Origin: Bacillus pumilus
Lineage (GTDB): Bacteria; Bacillota; Bacilli; Bacillales; Bacillaceae
Assembly (NCBI RefSeq): GCF_009937765.1
Contig: NZ_CP047089.1
Location: forward strand, 2,912,272 to 2,976,271
Direction: 5' to 3'
DNA length: 64,000 bases
Part shown: positions 1-10,325 of the stretch, piece after piece
Layout of the letters: each line of letters opens with the position of its first letter
How positions within the stretch are numbered: position 1 is the first letter of the stretch
The notes under the pieces: model-generated
What the model saw: only the letters and a program-made list of their open reading frames with translations
Told to the model about the DNA's origin: nothing
Database searches by the model: none
Made by a program: the position numbers and the translations under genes

Positions 1-944
1 CAGCCAATCTCCTTGCACGCAGCAATCCACACATTTCGCCGTTTCTCATATCGATTATTCTGCACCTGTACGCACGTTTGGTCGCTTAACAAAGCTTCCA
101 CTGCCGCATCTTGAGTGGCTTTAAACAGTGAAACAAACAGGTGATCCTGATAAAGCTCAATCGCGTTAATAACAGACGGATTTCCTGCTGCAAATCCGAC
201 TCTCCAGCCCGCCATATTATACGTTTTAGACAATGTATAAATTTCAATCCCCGTCTCTTTCGCTCCATCTGTTTGCAAAAAGCTGATCGACTTTTCCCCA
301 TCAAACCCAATGCCGCCGTAGGCAAAATCATGGACAACACAGAGTTTGTGATCTTTAGCGAATGTCACGGTTTCTTCAAAAAATGATTGGCTTGCCGTAG
401 CACCTGTCGGATTGTTGGGATAATTTAAATACATCAACTTTGCTTTTTTCTTAACATCCTCAGGCAACCGGTCATAGTCAGGTAAAAAATCATTTTGCTC
501 AAGTAGCGGCATCGTCACCATCTGAGCTCCAGCGAGCACGGCACCTGACCAATAATCAGGATAACCTGGATCTGGAACAAGGAGCGTATCACCCGGATTC
601 AGCAAGCATTGCGGCAGCTCAACAAGTCCCGCTTTCCCGCCAAATAAAATCGCAATTTCCGTCATCGGATCAAGTGTAACCCCATATTCTCTTTCATAAA
701 AGGCAGCGGCAGCCTTTTTTAATTTCGCTGTTCCGCGGAATGAGGAGTATTGATGATTTTCAGGTTTTGCGACCGCTTCTTGCATCGCTTTTACAATGTG
801 CACGGGAGTTGGCTGATCAGGATTTCCCTGTCCTAAATTAATAATATCTGCGCCTTCCTCCACTTTTTTCTGCACTTTTTGCACAAGGGATGCAAAAAAT
901 TGTGTCGGTAATTGTTTCAATACATCTGACTGCTGAAATTCCAT
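1..944 (-). CDS. mtnE: Methionine aminotransferase MtnE, C-terminus beyond window
   Basis: Pyridoxal-phosphate aminotransferase that converts 2-keto-4-methylthiobutyrate to methionine, the last step of methionine salvage. About 314 residues are visible from an ATG at 944; the C-terminus lies left of position 1. Visible class I aminotransferase signatures include NLGQGNPDQPTP near the start, the PNNPTG motif, and the PLP-lysine region SLSKTYNMAGWRVGFA. The gene is divergent from mtnK-mtnA, as in B. subtilis. I see no SAM riboswitch on its own (minus) side of the intergenic region. The family assignment is firm; the specific salvage role leans on the mtn neighbours. Confidence 0.9.
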   Translation of the reverse strand, partial: MEFQQSDVLKQLPTQFFASLVQKVQKKVEEGADIINLGQGNPDQPTPVHIVKAMQEAVAKPENHQYSSFRGTAKLKKAAAAFYEREYGVTLDPMTEIAILFGGKAGLVELPQCLLNPGDTLLVPDPGYPDYWSGAVLAGAQMVTMPLLEQNDFLPDYDRLPEDVKKKAKLMYLNYPNNPTGATASQSFFEETVTFAKDHKLCVVHDFAYGGIGFDGEKSISFLQTDGAKETGIEIYTLSKTYNMAGWRVGFAAGNPSVINAIELYQDHLFVSLFKATQDAAVEALLSDQTCVQVQNNRYEKRRNVWIAACKEIG

Positions 945-1031
945 TTTTCTTCACCTTCTATTCAAGTTACGTAGCAATACAAACACTGTAATGGATTGTT
1001 TCACGAATTGTAAAGCAATTTTGAAAAAGGA

Positions 1032-1059
1032 TTGACATGTGAACTGCAGCTCTGATAAT
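1032..1059 (+). promoter_or_regulatory. Sigma-A promoter of mtnK-mtnA
   Basis: TTGACA at 1032-1037 is followed after 16 bases by GATAAT at 1054-1059 (or TAATAT with an 18-base spacer). It lies about 50 bases upstream of the SAM riboswitch it would transcribe. Confidence 0.7.
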
Positions 1060-1109
1060 ATCTTGAATTAAGAAATGCAAGCAGACACGAAACAATTACA
1101 TATTGATTT

Positions 1110-2541
<1,432 letters not shown>

Positions 2542-2547
2542 CGGGTT

Positions 2548-3609
2548 TTGTCTAAAGAATTTGAAGTCCCCCGTTCTGTCGAATGGGAAGAAAACCATAT
2601 TAACATTTTGAATCAGCAAAAATTACCGGCAGAAACCGTGTTTGAGCATCTATATACAAAAGAAGACGTGTATGATGCCATTGTCACGTTAAAAGTGCGT
2701 GGAGCACCTGCCATTGGCATTACAGCAGCTTTCGGACTGGCGCTCAGTGCCCAAGATATTGAGACAGAAGACATTGATGTGTTTAAAAAAGAAGTCATTC
2801 AGATAAAAGAATATTTAAACAGTGCTCGTCCAACCGCTGTGAATCTAGCCTGGGCATTGGAGCGGTTGTTGCGGCGCATTGAGCGTGCAGCTTCAGTCAA
2901 TGCAGCCAAAACAGACCTTGTCCATGAAGCCATTCAAATTCAAATCGAAGATGAAGAAACATGCAGACAAATCGGTCAAAATGCACTCCAGCTCTTTAAA
3001 TCAGGTGATCGGATTATGACCATTTGCAATGCAGGTTCCATCGCCACAAGCCGTTACGGAACAGCCCTTGCTCCATTCTATTTAGCGAAAAAGAAAAATC
3101 TCGATCTTCACATTTATGCCTGCGAAACACGCCCTGTTCTCCAAGGGGCTAGACTGACAACATGGGAGCTCATGCAAGGCGGCGTAGATGTGACGCTCAT
3201 TACAGATAACATGGCAGCCCACACGATGAAGGAAAAGCAAATTTCTGCTGTCATTGTTGGAGCTGATCGTATTGCCCGTAATGGAGATGCGGCGAATAAG
3301 ATTGGCACGTTAAGTCTTGCTATTTTAGCCAAGCATTTTCAAATCCCATTTTTTATAGCTGCACCGCTATCTACCTTTGATGTCTCGACTAAAGACGGAT
3401 CAGATATTCCAATAGAAGAGCGCGACCCGCTGGAAGTAAAGGAATTTAACGGCGTCCAAATTGCACCACCTGATGTTCAGGTATTCAATCCCGCCTTTGA
3501 TGTCACTCCTCACCATCTCATTTCAGGGATCATTACAGAGAAAGGGATTATCACGTCGAACTATACTGAAGAGATTGATGCTCTGTTTGCTGAAAACATC
3601 TCACTCTGA
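2548..3609 (+). CDS. mtnA: Methylthioribose-1-phosphate isomerase MtnA
   Basis: Isomerises methylthioribose-1-phosphate to methylthioribulose-1-phosphate in the methionine salvage pathway. 353 residues, the usual length for this eIF2B-like family. Visible signatures are [17 protein letters not shown] near residue 50, the catalytic Cys region [19 protein letters not shown], and the catalytic Asp region [18 protein letters not shown]. It starts with TTG at 2548, preceded by AAAGGAG. It is co-transcribed with mtnK under the SAM riboswitch and ends at a bidirectional terminator. Confidence 0.96.
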   Translation: MSKEFEVPRSVEWEENHINILNQQKLPAETVFEHLYTKEDVYDAIVTLKVRGAPAIGITAAFGLALSAQDIETEDIDVFKKEVIQIKEYLNSARPTAVNLAWALERLLRRIERAASVNAAKTDLVHEAIQIQIEDEETCRQIGQNALQLFKSGDRIMTICNAGSIATSRYGTALAPFYLAKKKNLDLHIYACETRPVLQGARLTTWELMQGGVDVTLITDNMAAHTMKEKQISAVIVGADRIARNGDAANKIGTLSLAILAKHFQIPFFIAAPLSTFDVSTKDGSDIPIEERDPLEVKEFNGVQIAPPDVQVFNPAFDVTPHHLISGIITEKGIITSNYTEEIDALFAENISL

Positions 3610-3613
3610 TCAT

Positions 3614-3660
3614 AAAAAAAGCGCCGTGTACTTCTTATTTAAGAGCACTGCGCTTTTTTA
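3614..3660. terminator. Terminator shared by mtnA and the small convergent gene
   Basis: AAAAAAGCGC ... GCGCTTTTTT, with CGTG/CAC extending the stem. It is A-rich on one side and T-rich on the other, so it can work in both directions. The loop contains the stop codon of the minus-strand small gene. Confidence 0.8.
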
Positions 3661-3769
3661 TTTCATTCGTTTTTGCTAAGATTTCGTTTTTCTGTTCTTC
3701 TGTCAAAACGTTCATTTTGACACATAGTGAAGTGATGGCATACATTTTATTCTTTTTGTCCCAAAGCAT
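3635..3769 (-). CDS. Small hypothetical protein, 44 aa, end of kinE-ogt operon
   Basis: ATG at 3769, preceded by AAAGGAGGGCG, opens a 44-residue frame beginning MLWDKKNKMYAITSL and ending in a lysine-rich helix-like tail, TNEIKKRSALK. There is no signal peptide or recognisable domain. It lies 91 bases after ogt on the same strand, and its stop falls inside the terminator loop, so the 3' end is compact. B. subtilis has a small gene in the equivalent place, but I cannot confirm homology. The ribosome binding site is the main support. Confidence 0.55.
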   Translation of the reverse strand: MLWDKKNKMYAITSLCVKMNVLTEEQKNEILAKTNEIKKRSALK

Positions 3770-3860
3770 TCCCTAGCGCCCTCCTTTTTCCCTCAACCAA
3801 CTTTTTTAGCTTAATAAAAGGATATGTCGCTTGGAAAACTTTTGGAACAGGTCAATCGAT

Positions 3861-4352
3861 TTATTTTTGAACAAATGGGATACCTTCTAATTCAAGCAGA
3901 ACCGCTTTCATATCTGTCTTCGTTCCTGCATAACCCGTCAGAGATCGGTCTTTTCCAATCACTCTGTGACACGGAATAAAAATAGGTATTGCATTGCGTC
4001 TGTTGGCTTGTCCAATCGCTCTCACTGCCTTTGAGTTACCAATCGTTTCTGCAATATCTCCATAACTTTTTGATTCACCATACGGAATAGCCGAAAGTGC
4101 TTCCCATACTTGCTCTTGAAACAAAGTTCCCGTTTGCTTGAGCGGGAGATCGAATACTTGTCGCTCACCCTTGAAATATTCATCTAGCTGTTTTTTCGCT
4201 TCTTGTAATACAGACGTTTCTTTTTCTTTTAGATTGGATGCTTGCTTTTTTGCTAAAAACGGCTCATCATCAAACATCACTTCAATGATGGCATCGTCTT
4301 TTTCTAGTATGTATAGTGCCCCAATTGGTGCGTGATAGACGGTATAATACAC
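3861..4352 (-). CDS. ogt: Methylated-DNA--protein-cysteine methyltransferase Ogt
   Basis: Suicidal repair protein that moves methyl groups from O6-methylguanine or O4-methylthymine in DNA to its own cysteine. 163 residues. The active-site motif is IPCHRVIG with Cys128. The DNA-binding recognition segment SYGDIAETIGNSKAVRAIGQANRRNAIPI precedes it, and LTGYAGTKTDMKAVLLELEG follows. It starts with GTG at 4352, one base after the kinE stop, with AAGGAG overlapping the kinE end, so it is translationally linked to kinE. A second Ogt domain occurs in the fused Ada protein near 43 kb. Confidence 0.95.
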   Translation of the reverse strand: MYYTVYHAPIGALYILEKDDAIIEVMFDDEPFLAKKQASNLKEKETSVLQEAKKQLDEYFKGERQVFDLPLKQTGTLFQEQVWEALSAIPYGESKSYGDIAETIGNSKAVRAIGQANRRNAIPIFIPCHRVIGKDRSLTGYAGTKTDMKAVLLELEGIPFVQK

Positions 4353-4353
4353 G

Positions 4354-6549
4354 TTAATGCTCTCCTTCTTGTTTCTTCTGTCTAAGTGGCAGCGTGAGAT
4401 GGAAGACGGTTCCTACCCCTTCCTCACTTTCTACCTCAATGGTTCCTTGGTGCTCTTCAATAATTTTATAACTAACCATTAAGCCAAGTCCAGTTCCTCT
4501 TTCTTTTGTCGTATAAAATGGTTCTCCTAGACGCCTCAGCTTGTCCTCTGCCATTCCGCAGCCTTCATCCCGCAGTGATATAACAATATGCTCTTCGCCC
4601 TTCCTCTGAATGGTCACATAGACATTTCCTTTTCTCGGCATGACTTCAATTGCATTTTTTAGAATGTTAATAAAGACTTGTTTTAATTGATTTTGTTCGC
4701 AATAAATGAGCGGTATCTCATCCATCACATTGAGATGCATTTGAACGTTGCCAAGGTTCGCCTGTGCGTGCAGCAGATCCATCGTGTCTTTCACAATTTG
4801 CACCACATTTTTTTCTTCATATACGATGGCTTGCGGCTTCGCTAAAATCAAAAATTCGGTGATGATCGATTCAATTCTTTTCAGCTCTGAAGTGATCACA
4901 TTAAAATAGAGGGAATACTCCCCTTCTATATTTCCTTTTAACAGTTGGATAAAGCCTTTTAATGCTGTCATTGGGTTTCTGATTTCATGCGCAATGCCAG
5001 CGGCAAGCTCACCGACCACATGAAGGGTATCTGATTTTCTCACGCGCTCTTCTAATTCCTTCCGCTCTGTCACATCTCTAAAGATCGCCAAATTCATATT
5101 ATGAATGATGTTGCGTTTAAAAGAGAATTCTAATATCCGCTGATCTGGGTGGTTCAGCACAAACGGCACTTCATTGTCCATTTCATCTAATGACATCGCT
5201 TGGGCAGGCTGTGCCAAATGTTCAACTTGATAAGGCGCAAGGATATGGAAAAGATTCATTTCCGTTAAATGATCATCTTTTAACCCGAGCAGCTCGCTTG
5301 CGGAGGGATTGACTTCGATAATGCGGTATTGGTTATCAAAAAGAACAATGCCGTCCATTGATCCATTAAATACTTTACGGAATTTGAGCTCACTTTCCCG
5401 CAGCTCCTCCTCCATCCTTTTTCGATCACTCACATTACGTAAAATGGTTAAATGCTGTCCTTCTAATACCGCATGCTTTGATGTAAACTCAAGCTCTTTA
5501 AACTGCCCATTCGCCATTCTGAACAAAAGCTCTTCCCTTATTTCATGATTCCGAATATATCGCCTTCTAGTCGGTCTATATCTCTGATCAGATTTCACGA
5601 GAAAGTCTGTGAGTTTTTTGCCAATCAGTGAATGCATAGGCAATTCAAAAATGCGGCAGGCTGATTCATTTGCTCTGACAATCTCTCCATCATCCGCCCA
5701 TATGATGATTGCATCCATTGCATTTTCAAAAATTTCTCTAAAGCGTTCCTCACTTTTTAACAGCTTTTCTTCCATTAACCTTTTTTCTGTAATATCCCGC
5801 ATGATGGACATATAAAAACCGCTCATCACATTTGATGTAATGGTGAGCTCGAATAATTTGTACTGGCCAGATTGAAGGGTAACGGGAAGCTCTCCCTTGG
5901 CTTTCCCAGTCTCTTTAAGTGATGTTAAAAGGTGCTGTAAGGCTGGAAGATTTTCATCTTCGACAAATTCATTTAAATAACGATCGGTTAAATCAGTCTT
6001 TTGCAGTTCAAAGCTCTGACAAAAAGAATGATTGGCGTCGATCATGCAGCCATCCTGATCAAAAATGACCATGCCGTCAATGGCTCGGTCAAACAAATCT
6101 TTGAACAGCTGCTCATTCATCGATCGTTCTCGTTCTAGTATTTTCTTTGAGGAAATATCTCGCATGACCACAATATATTGCTGATTCAAGACGTCATGCT
6201 CTGCGACAAATTCAATATATTTTGTTTCTCCGTTTTCAAGCTGAATGGAAATTTCTCTTCTTAACGTTCCTTTTCGAAAAAATAAATCAAGGGAGCATTC
6301 AATTTTGTCTTTCGGGATGCCGTATAGGAAATCTAGAACGGATTTATTGAGGAGGTCTTCTTTCGATGTCTGTACAAGCCTGCATGTCGCTTCATTGGCT
6401 TGGATAATATTGAGGTGTTGATCAAATATGAAAATGGCATCTAACGTCTTATTTAACAGCATTTTTTGCTGCATCAACTCTGTTCGCAAATATTCGTTCT
6501 CTTTTGCTAATTTTCTGATATCTTCTGCGCCATCGAGCGTTTCAGTCAT
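4354..6549 (-). CDS. kinE: Multi-PAS sporulation-type histidine kinase KinE
   Basis: 731 residues without membrane segments, so a cytoplasmic sensor kinase. Four PAS repeats occupy roughly residues 25-500, each introduced by phrases such as 'MDGIVLFDNQYRIIEVNPS'. Then come the HisKA box GELAAGIAHEIRNPMTALKG (phospho-His near residue 520) and an ATPase domain with N-box NILKNAIEVMP, DEGCGM and GTGLGL. KinE in B. subtilis is about the same size and can feed the Spo0F phosphorelay; the ligand is unknown. I chose the ATG at 6549 because AAAAGGAG lies 8 bases before it; the longer frame to 6576 has no good site. The operon continues into ogt. Confidence 0.9.
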   Translation of the reverse strand: MTETLDGAEDIRKLAKENEYLRTELMQQKMLLNKTLDAIFIFDQHLNIIQANEATCRLVQTSKEDLLNKSVLDFLYGIPKDKIECSLDLFFRKGTLRREISIQLENGETKYIEFVAEHDVLNQQYIVVMRDISSKKILERERSMNEQLFKDLFDRAIDGMVIFDQDGCMIDANHSFCQSFELQKTDLTDRYLNEFVEDENLPALQHLLTSLKETGKAKGELPVTLQSGQYKLFELTITSNVMSGFYMSIMRDITEKRLMEEKLLKSEERFREIFENAMDAIIIWADDGEIVRANESACRIFELPMHSLIGKKLTDFLVKSDQRYRPTRRRYIRNHEIREELLFRMANGQFKELEFTSKHAVLEGQHLTILRNVSDRKRMEEELRESELKFRKVFNGSMDGIVLFDNQYRIIEVNPSASELLGLKDDHLTEMNLFHILAPYQVEHLAQPAQAMSLDEMDNEVPFVLNHPDQRILEFSFKRNIIHNMNLAIFRDVTERKELEERVRKSDTLHVVGELAAGIAHEIRNPMTALKGFIQLLKGNIEGEYSLYFNVITSELKRIESIITEFLILAKPQAIVYEEKNVVQIVKDTMDLLHAQANLGNVQMHLNVMDEIPLIYCEQNQLKQVFINILKNAIEVMPRKGNVYVTIQRKGEEHIVISLRDEGCGMAEDKLRRLGEPFYTTKERGTGLGLMVSYKIIEEHQGTIEVESEEGVGTVFHLTLPLRQKKQEGEH

Positions 6550-6842
6550 TCTCTTACACTCCTTTTCCAGCCTCATTCCTCTACAATATTTCTACAATAT
6601 TTTCATTGTTCCTTCATTCGACTCATAAAAAAAGATAACTTTTTACACGAAGACTGTCTCTTTTGTTGCATTTGGATGACAGGATTGAACCTCGATTCTC
6701 TTTTCTTACGCTTTTTTTACAACCGTTCTACAATTTCACATCAAATAGCGAAACGAGCCAAAAAGTATTTTAAAATGGGGCAAATACGGGAACAGTGCAC
6801 TTAGAACATTTATGTTTAAAATCAAGCAGGAAAGGTGATGTT

Positions 6843-7862
6843 ATGGCATCTTCACGAGATAGTTATTTTGATAATGCGAAGTTTCTTCTGATTTTTCTAG
6901 TGGTTTTTGGTCATTTGTTACGATCATTCATTCATGATAATGATTGGATGCTTTATTTATACAAGTTTATTTATACTTTTCATATGCCTGCCTTTATTTT
7001 GGTTTCTGGGTTCTTTGCAAAAGGGTTTAGAAAACCAGGTTTTATGAAAAAAGTCGCTGTTAAGCTGATCATCCCATATTTCATTTTTCAGGTGATCTAT
7101 TCCGTTTACTATTATCTCTTGCAGGATCAAAGCATCGCCAATTTAAATCCAATTGACCCGCAATGGTCTTTATGGTTTTTAATTAGTTTATTCTTTTGGA
7201 ACTTGCTACTCATTCCTTTTTCTAAACTGCCATTTCAGTGGGCGATGATCGTCAGTTTGTCAATTGCGTTACTTGTCGGTTACGTAGACAGTATTAGCAA
7301 TACGCTGAGCTTGTCGCGTACATTTGTCTTTTTGCCGATGTTTTTAGCTGGCTTCTATTTAAAAAAGCAGCATTTTGAATTCATCCGTACAAGTAAAGGA
7401 AAACTGGCAGCACTTCTTGTATTAATGGCTGTATTCTTGTTTTGCTATTTATATGAATTTGATTATTCCTTCTTATTTGGATCACAGTCATATGCTTCTC
7501 TTGGTGATGAAGGAGTCATTGCGGCAATGAAACGAATGGCATGGTATTTGCTTGCATTCGGCGCTACATTCAGCTTCTTTGCTTTAGTCCCAACACGACG
7601 TTTCTTCTTTACAAAATGGGGCACAAGAACGCTATATGTGTATTTATTACATGGCTTTGTCATCAAGCTCCTTAGAACGACTTGGTTTGATGATTGGGCC
7701 CTGAATGCAGCAAGTGTGCTCATGTTATTACTACTGACCATTCTGCTCACCTTTACCCTGTCTAGCACCTTTGTTAAAACCGTTGCACAGCCAGTGATTG
7801 AGCTCAAAATGACCAATCTTATGCGTACAATTACCGGCAGACAAGGCAGTTATAGCAAATAA
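6843..7862 (+). CDS. ykrP: Acyltransferase 3 family membrane protein (YkrP type)
   Basis: 339 residues with about ten membrane segments, of the family that transfers acyl groups to extracytoplasmic sugars or polymers. The N-terminus [20 protein letters not shown] carries the family's conserved Asn and His, and [16 protein letters not shown] is the second family motif. The start at 6843 (MASSRDSYF) is preceded by GGAAAGGTG. The gene is transcribed alone between kinE and a terminator. The substrate cannot be read from sequence. B. subtilis YkrP occupies the same position. Confidence 0.85.
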   Translation: MASSRDSYFDNAKFLLIFLVVFGHLLRSFIHDNDWMLYLYKFIYTFHMPAFILVSGFFAKGFRKPGFMKKVAVKLIIPYFIFQVIYSVYYYLLQDQSIANLNPIDPQWSLWFLISLFFWNLLLIPFSKLPFQWAMIVSLSIALLVGYVDSISNTLSLSRTFVFLPMFLAGFYLKKQHFEFIRTSKGKLAALLVLMAVFLFCYLYEFDYSFLFGSQSYASLGDEGVIAAMKRMAWYLLAFGATFSFFALVPTRRFFFTKWGTRTLYVYLLHGFVIKLLRTTWFDDWALNAASVLMLLLLTILLTFTLSSTFVKTVAQPVIELKMTNLMRTITGRQGSYSK

Positions 7863-7890
7863 AAAACGATCCTGCGAGGATCGTTTTTTC
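7863..7890. terminator. Bidirectional terminator between ykrP and the small-protein operon
   Basis: AAAAAACGATCCT GCG AGGATCGTTTTTT is a perfect stem with A- and T-runs on either side. Confidence 0.92.
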
Positions 7891-8057
7891 TATTTTTTGT
7901 GACATTCATCATCTTTCTTAGGTTTTACAAGCGTATCAATCCATTTGCTGCTGTTGATATCTCCAAGCTCACTGCCAAATTCCTCTTCTAAGATATCTGG
8001 GTCCATCGGCTTTTTATGGTCTTTCATGTCCTTGCTTTTTACATGCTTCTTAGTCAT
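7890..8057 (-). CDS. Small hydrophilic hypothetical protein, 55 aa
   Basis: The frame from ATG 8057 gives MTKKHVKSKDMKDHKKPMD followed by an acidic segment (DILEEEFGSELG) and a lysine-rich end (VKPKKDDECHKK). There is no membrane segment or known domain. A very strong site, GGGGGAGG, lies 6 bases upstream. The ATG overlaps the stop of the 54-aa gene before it, suggesting translational coupling. It is third in an operon behind a DUF421 membrane protein. Function unknown. Confidence 0.7.
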   Translation of the reverse strand: MTKKHVKSKDMKDHKKPMDPDILEEEFGSELGDINSSKWIDTLVKPKKDDECHKK

Positions 8058-8214
8058 GAGATCCTCCCCCTTGTTTCCCTTTATGAGAATTTCGGTTTGC
8101 CTGACGGTCTCTTGATTGTTCATCAAATTGTGTTTGTCCTTGATCATGTGCCATGCTCTCTGTCGGTGTCATATTATTTGTCAGTGCTTCATTTTTCGCT
8201 GCTTTTCTTTTCAT
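8050..8214 (-). CDS. Small hypothetical protein, 54 aa, overlapping next gene
   Basis: ATG at 8214, preceded by AAAAAGGA, encodes MKRKAAKNEALTNNMTPTES ... ending GKQGGGSHD. It is hydrophilic, rich in Q, N and K, and predicted disordered by composition, reminiscent of the small basic/polar proteins of Bacillus spores, though no family can be named. The ribosome binding site lies within the end of the DUF421 gene, and its stop (8050-8052) overlaps the start of the following gene. B. subtilis carries a small gene (ykzH) beside DUF421 gene ykjA, so synteny of type is plausible. Confidence 0.65.
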   Translation of the reverse strand: MKRKAAKNEALTNNMTPTESMAHDQGQTQFDEQSRDRQANRNSHKGKQGGGSHD

Positions 8215-8220
8215 CTGAAA

Positions 8221-8739
8221 TCAGTCCTTTTTTAACATATTTAGTTCTTCTCTTAATTGGTCTAGAAATTCCGTCATTTGTTTGACCGTCACCGGCTTTT
8301 CCTCTGGCTTTAACTCATAGCCGATTTGTCCATTGGCTTCTAGGGTGGCTTTTTTGAGACTGCTGATCTCTGTAATACCTTGCTGCTTTAGGCGCATTTT
8401 AAATTGATCTCTTGTAAGCCTCGTTTTCTTCAACTTGTGATCAAGCATTTCTCCGTCTTGTAGAATCACCACCGATTTCCCTGAAACTAATTTTTCAAAG
8501 AAATCAGATTGAATCGACAGCTTCTCCATGATGACAAGCGCCACAATAAAGGTAGCGGCTGCATAAATCGTTTCAAGTAAATTATGCTCAATAAAGGGTT
8601 GGATAATAATCGATCCGATTGAAATCATGATCACTGTTTGTTGAACAGTTAATTGACTAATGGATTTGGGCCCTGCTATTCTCAGCAGCAAGGTACCAAC
8701 TAGCAGCATGACAATCGCTTTCCATATTACATCCAGCAC
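8221..8739 (-). CDS. DUF421 (YetF family) membrane protein, short form
   Basis: 172 residues: three N-terminal membrane helices (about 5-25, 33-52, 57-75) followed by a cytoplasmic domain with the family phrase GKSVVILQDGEMLDHKLKKTRLTRDQFKMRLKQQGI. It ends in a charged helix that replaces the longer tail of YetF, YkjA and similar proteins (about 220-230 residues). Members are linked to spore or membrane functions without a defined activity. It is the first gene of a three-gene operon with two small polar proteins. Confidence 0.85.
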   Translation of the reverse strand: MLDVIWKAIVMLLVGTLLLRIAGPKSISQLTVQQTVIMISIGSIIIQPFIEHNLLETIYAAATFIVALVIMEKLSIQSDFFEKLVSGKSVVILQDGEMLDHKLKKTRLTRDQFKMRLKQQGITEISSLKKATLEANGQIGYELKPEEKPVTVKQMTEFLDQLREELNMLKKD

Positions 8740-8805
8740 GTCTCGTTCACCTCTTACCTATAGATTGCGAACATCGTATGTGATTTAGCCAGTTAGATAA
8801 TGGAA

Positions 8806-8833
8806 ATAAAAAAACAGCATTCGCTCGGAATGC
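8806..8833 (-). terminator. Terminator of ktrD
   Basis: On the minus strand ACAGCATTCCGAGCGAATGCTGT is followed by a T-run, immediately after the ktrD stop. Confidence 0.9.
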
Positions 8834-8835
8834 TG

Positions 8836-10182
8836 TTAGCCGATGATGACACGCTCTTTCGGATAATGATAATTCGCTTCGCTTTCTCTTCGGCCAATTA
8901 AATATAAAAAGCTTGGAATGCCGATACGTCCAATAAACATGACCATCATAATGATACACTTACCAAAAACAGAGAGCTCAGAGGTAATCCCTAATGATAG
9001 ACCTGTTGTTCCGAAAGCAGAACAGACTTCAAATAAATTTTGAAGAAGCGTATTATGTTCGGATAAGGTTAATAAGAATGTAGCACCAAACACCAATATA
9101 AAGGCCATCATCGTCACCATCAGAGATTTGTTAATATCTGCTTGATGCAGCTCTCTTTTGAAAATTTTAATGGACTTATTTCCCCGGGCAAAATGAAACA
9201 ATGCGAGTAAATTAAGGGCAAACGTGGTTGTCCGAATTCCGCCCCCGACAGAGCTTGGAGAAGCCCCGATAAACATGAGTAGACATAAAAATAACAGCGT
9301 CGGTTCTGTCAATTGAGTAATATCTAATGTGGAAAGTCCCCCACTTCTTGTAGCTGTCGATTGAAACAATGAATAAAATAACACTTCGTGCCAGCTCTTT
9401 CCTAAAAACGTAAACCGTGCTTCAAGAGCATAAATCCCAATAGCGCCAACAATGACTAAGCTGCCAAACGTAATCGTTGTGATTTTTGTAAACAACGAGA
9501 ACGATGCATGCTTTCGGTCCTGATTAAATAAGTAATCCTTTACTTCCACGAGCACAGGAAAGCCAATCGCGCCAAAGATGATCAGCAGCATCGTAATAAA
9601 TTGGACGAAATAATCATCTTTGTATGGGATGAGCGAGTTCCCTGTAATATCGAAGCCACCATTGGTGGTCGCACTTATACTTGAGAAGAAGCCATGTAAG
9701 AATGCTGTCTGTACATCGTAATATTTGAGAAAATACATACTTAAGATCAGACCGCCTACAAACTCAATAAGCAAAATTAAATATAAAACCTGCTTCATTA
9801 ATTTCACAATTCCTGATAAATTGCTCTGGTTTTGATCTGCCATAATGAGCTTTCTTTCTTTAATACCGATTCTTTTTCGCATGACAATCCACACAAAGGT
9901 ACCGAGCGTCATAATGCCGATACCCCCGATTTGAAGGACAAACGCAAGGATCCACATACCTGCCACACTAAATGTTTGCGAAGTATCAACCACAGTAAGT
10001 CCTGTGACACTCACAGCACTCACCGCCGTAAATAATGCATCGATAAATGTCCACTTCACCCCATCTTGATGAGCGACTGGCAAACTGAGAAGAATAAGTG
10101 AGACGGTTACAGCGAGAAAATAATAAAGGGCAATCAGCTGGAAAGCCGATAGCCGGTCAATTAGCTTTTTAATTGGGTTCAT
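8836..10182 (-). CDS. ktrD: Potassium uptake channel subunit KtrD
   Basis: Membrane translocating subunit of the low-affinity Ktr K+/Na+ uptake system. 448 residues with four M1-P-M2 repeats. Selectivity-filter segments are visible: AVSVTGLTVVDT, ATTNGGFDITG, TATRSGGLSTL and FGTTGLSLGIT. The cytoplasmic partner (KtrC) is not in this window. The start at 10182 (MNPIKK) is favoured, since AAGGA lies 6 bases upstream; the ATG two codons earlier abuts that site. In B. subtilis ktrD also neighbours htpX. It is separate from htpX here, with its own terminator. Confidence 0.95.
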   Translation of the reverse strand: MNPIKKLIDRLSAFQLIALYYFLAVTVSLILLSLPVAHQDGVKWTFIDALFTAVSAVSVTGLTVVDTSQTFSVAGMWILAFVLQIGGIGIMTLGTFVWIVMRKRIGIKERKLIMADQNQSNLSGIVKLMKQVLYLILLIEFVGGLILSMYFLKYYDVQTAFLHGFFSSISATTNGGFDITGNSLIPYKDDYFVQFITMLLIIFGAIGFPVLVEVKDYLFNQDRKHASFSLFTKITTITFGSLVIVGAIGIYALEARFTFLGKSWHEVLFYSLFQSTATRSGGLSTLDITQLTEPTLLFLCLLMFIGASPSSVGGGIRTTTFALNLLALFHFARGNKSIKIFKRELHQADINKSLMVTMMAFILVFGATFLLTLSEHNTLLQNLFEVCSAFGTTGLSLGITSELSVFGKCIIMMVMFIGRIGIPSFLYLIGRRESEANYHYPKERVIIG

Positions 10183-10281
10183 TGTCATTCCTTCTTTTAA
10201 CTTTCATTTTTCAATACTTATCATTTTAATGAAAAGAGACATGATTTTAAAGATATTTTATGCTTTATTTACTTTTTCATC

Positions 10282-10317
10282 AAAAAAGAAAAGACATCCT
10301 GTAACAGAATGTCTTTT
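10282..10317 (-). terminator. Terminator of htpX
   Basis: On the minus strand AAAAGACATT CTGTTACAG GATGTCTTTT is followed by CTTTTTT, just downstream of the htpX stop. Confidence 0.88.
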
Positions 10318-10325
10318 CGTCTCTC

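Noticed and set aside
945..1109. A second SAM riboswitch in front of mtnE
   Set aside because: The minus strand of this interval lacks all S-box signature blocks.
7463..7816. 117-codon minus-strand frame opposite ykrP
   Set aside because: Antisense shadow of a well-supported membrane protein gene.
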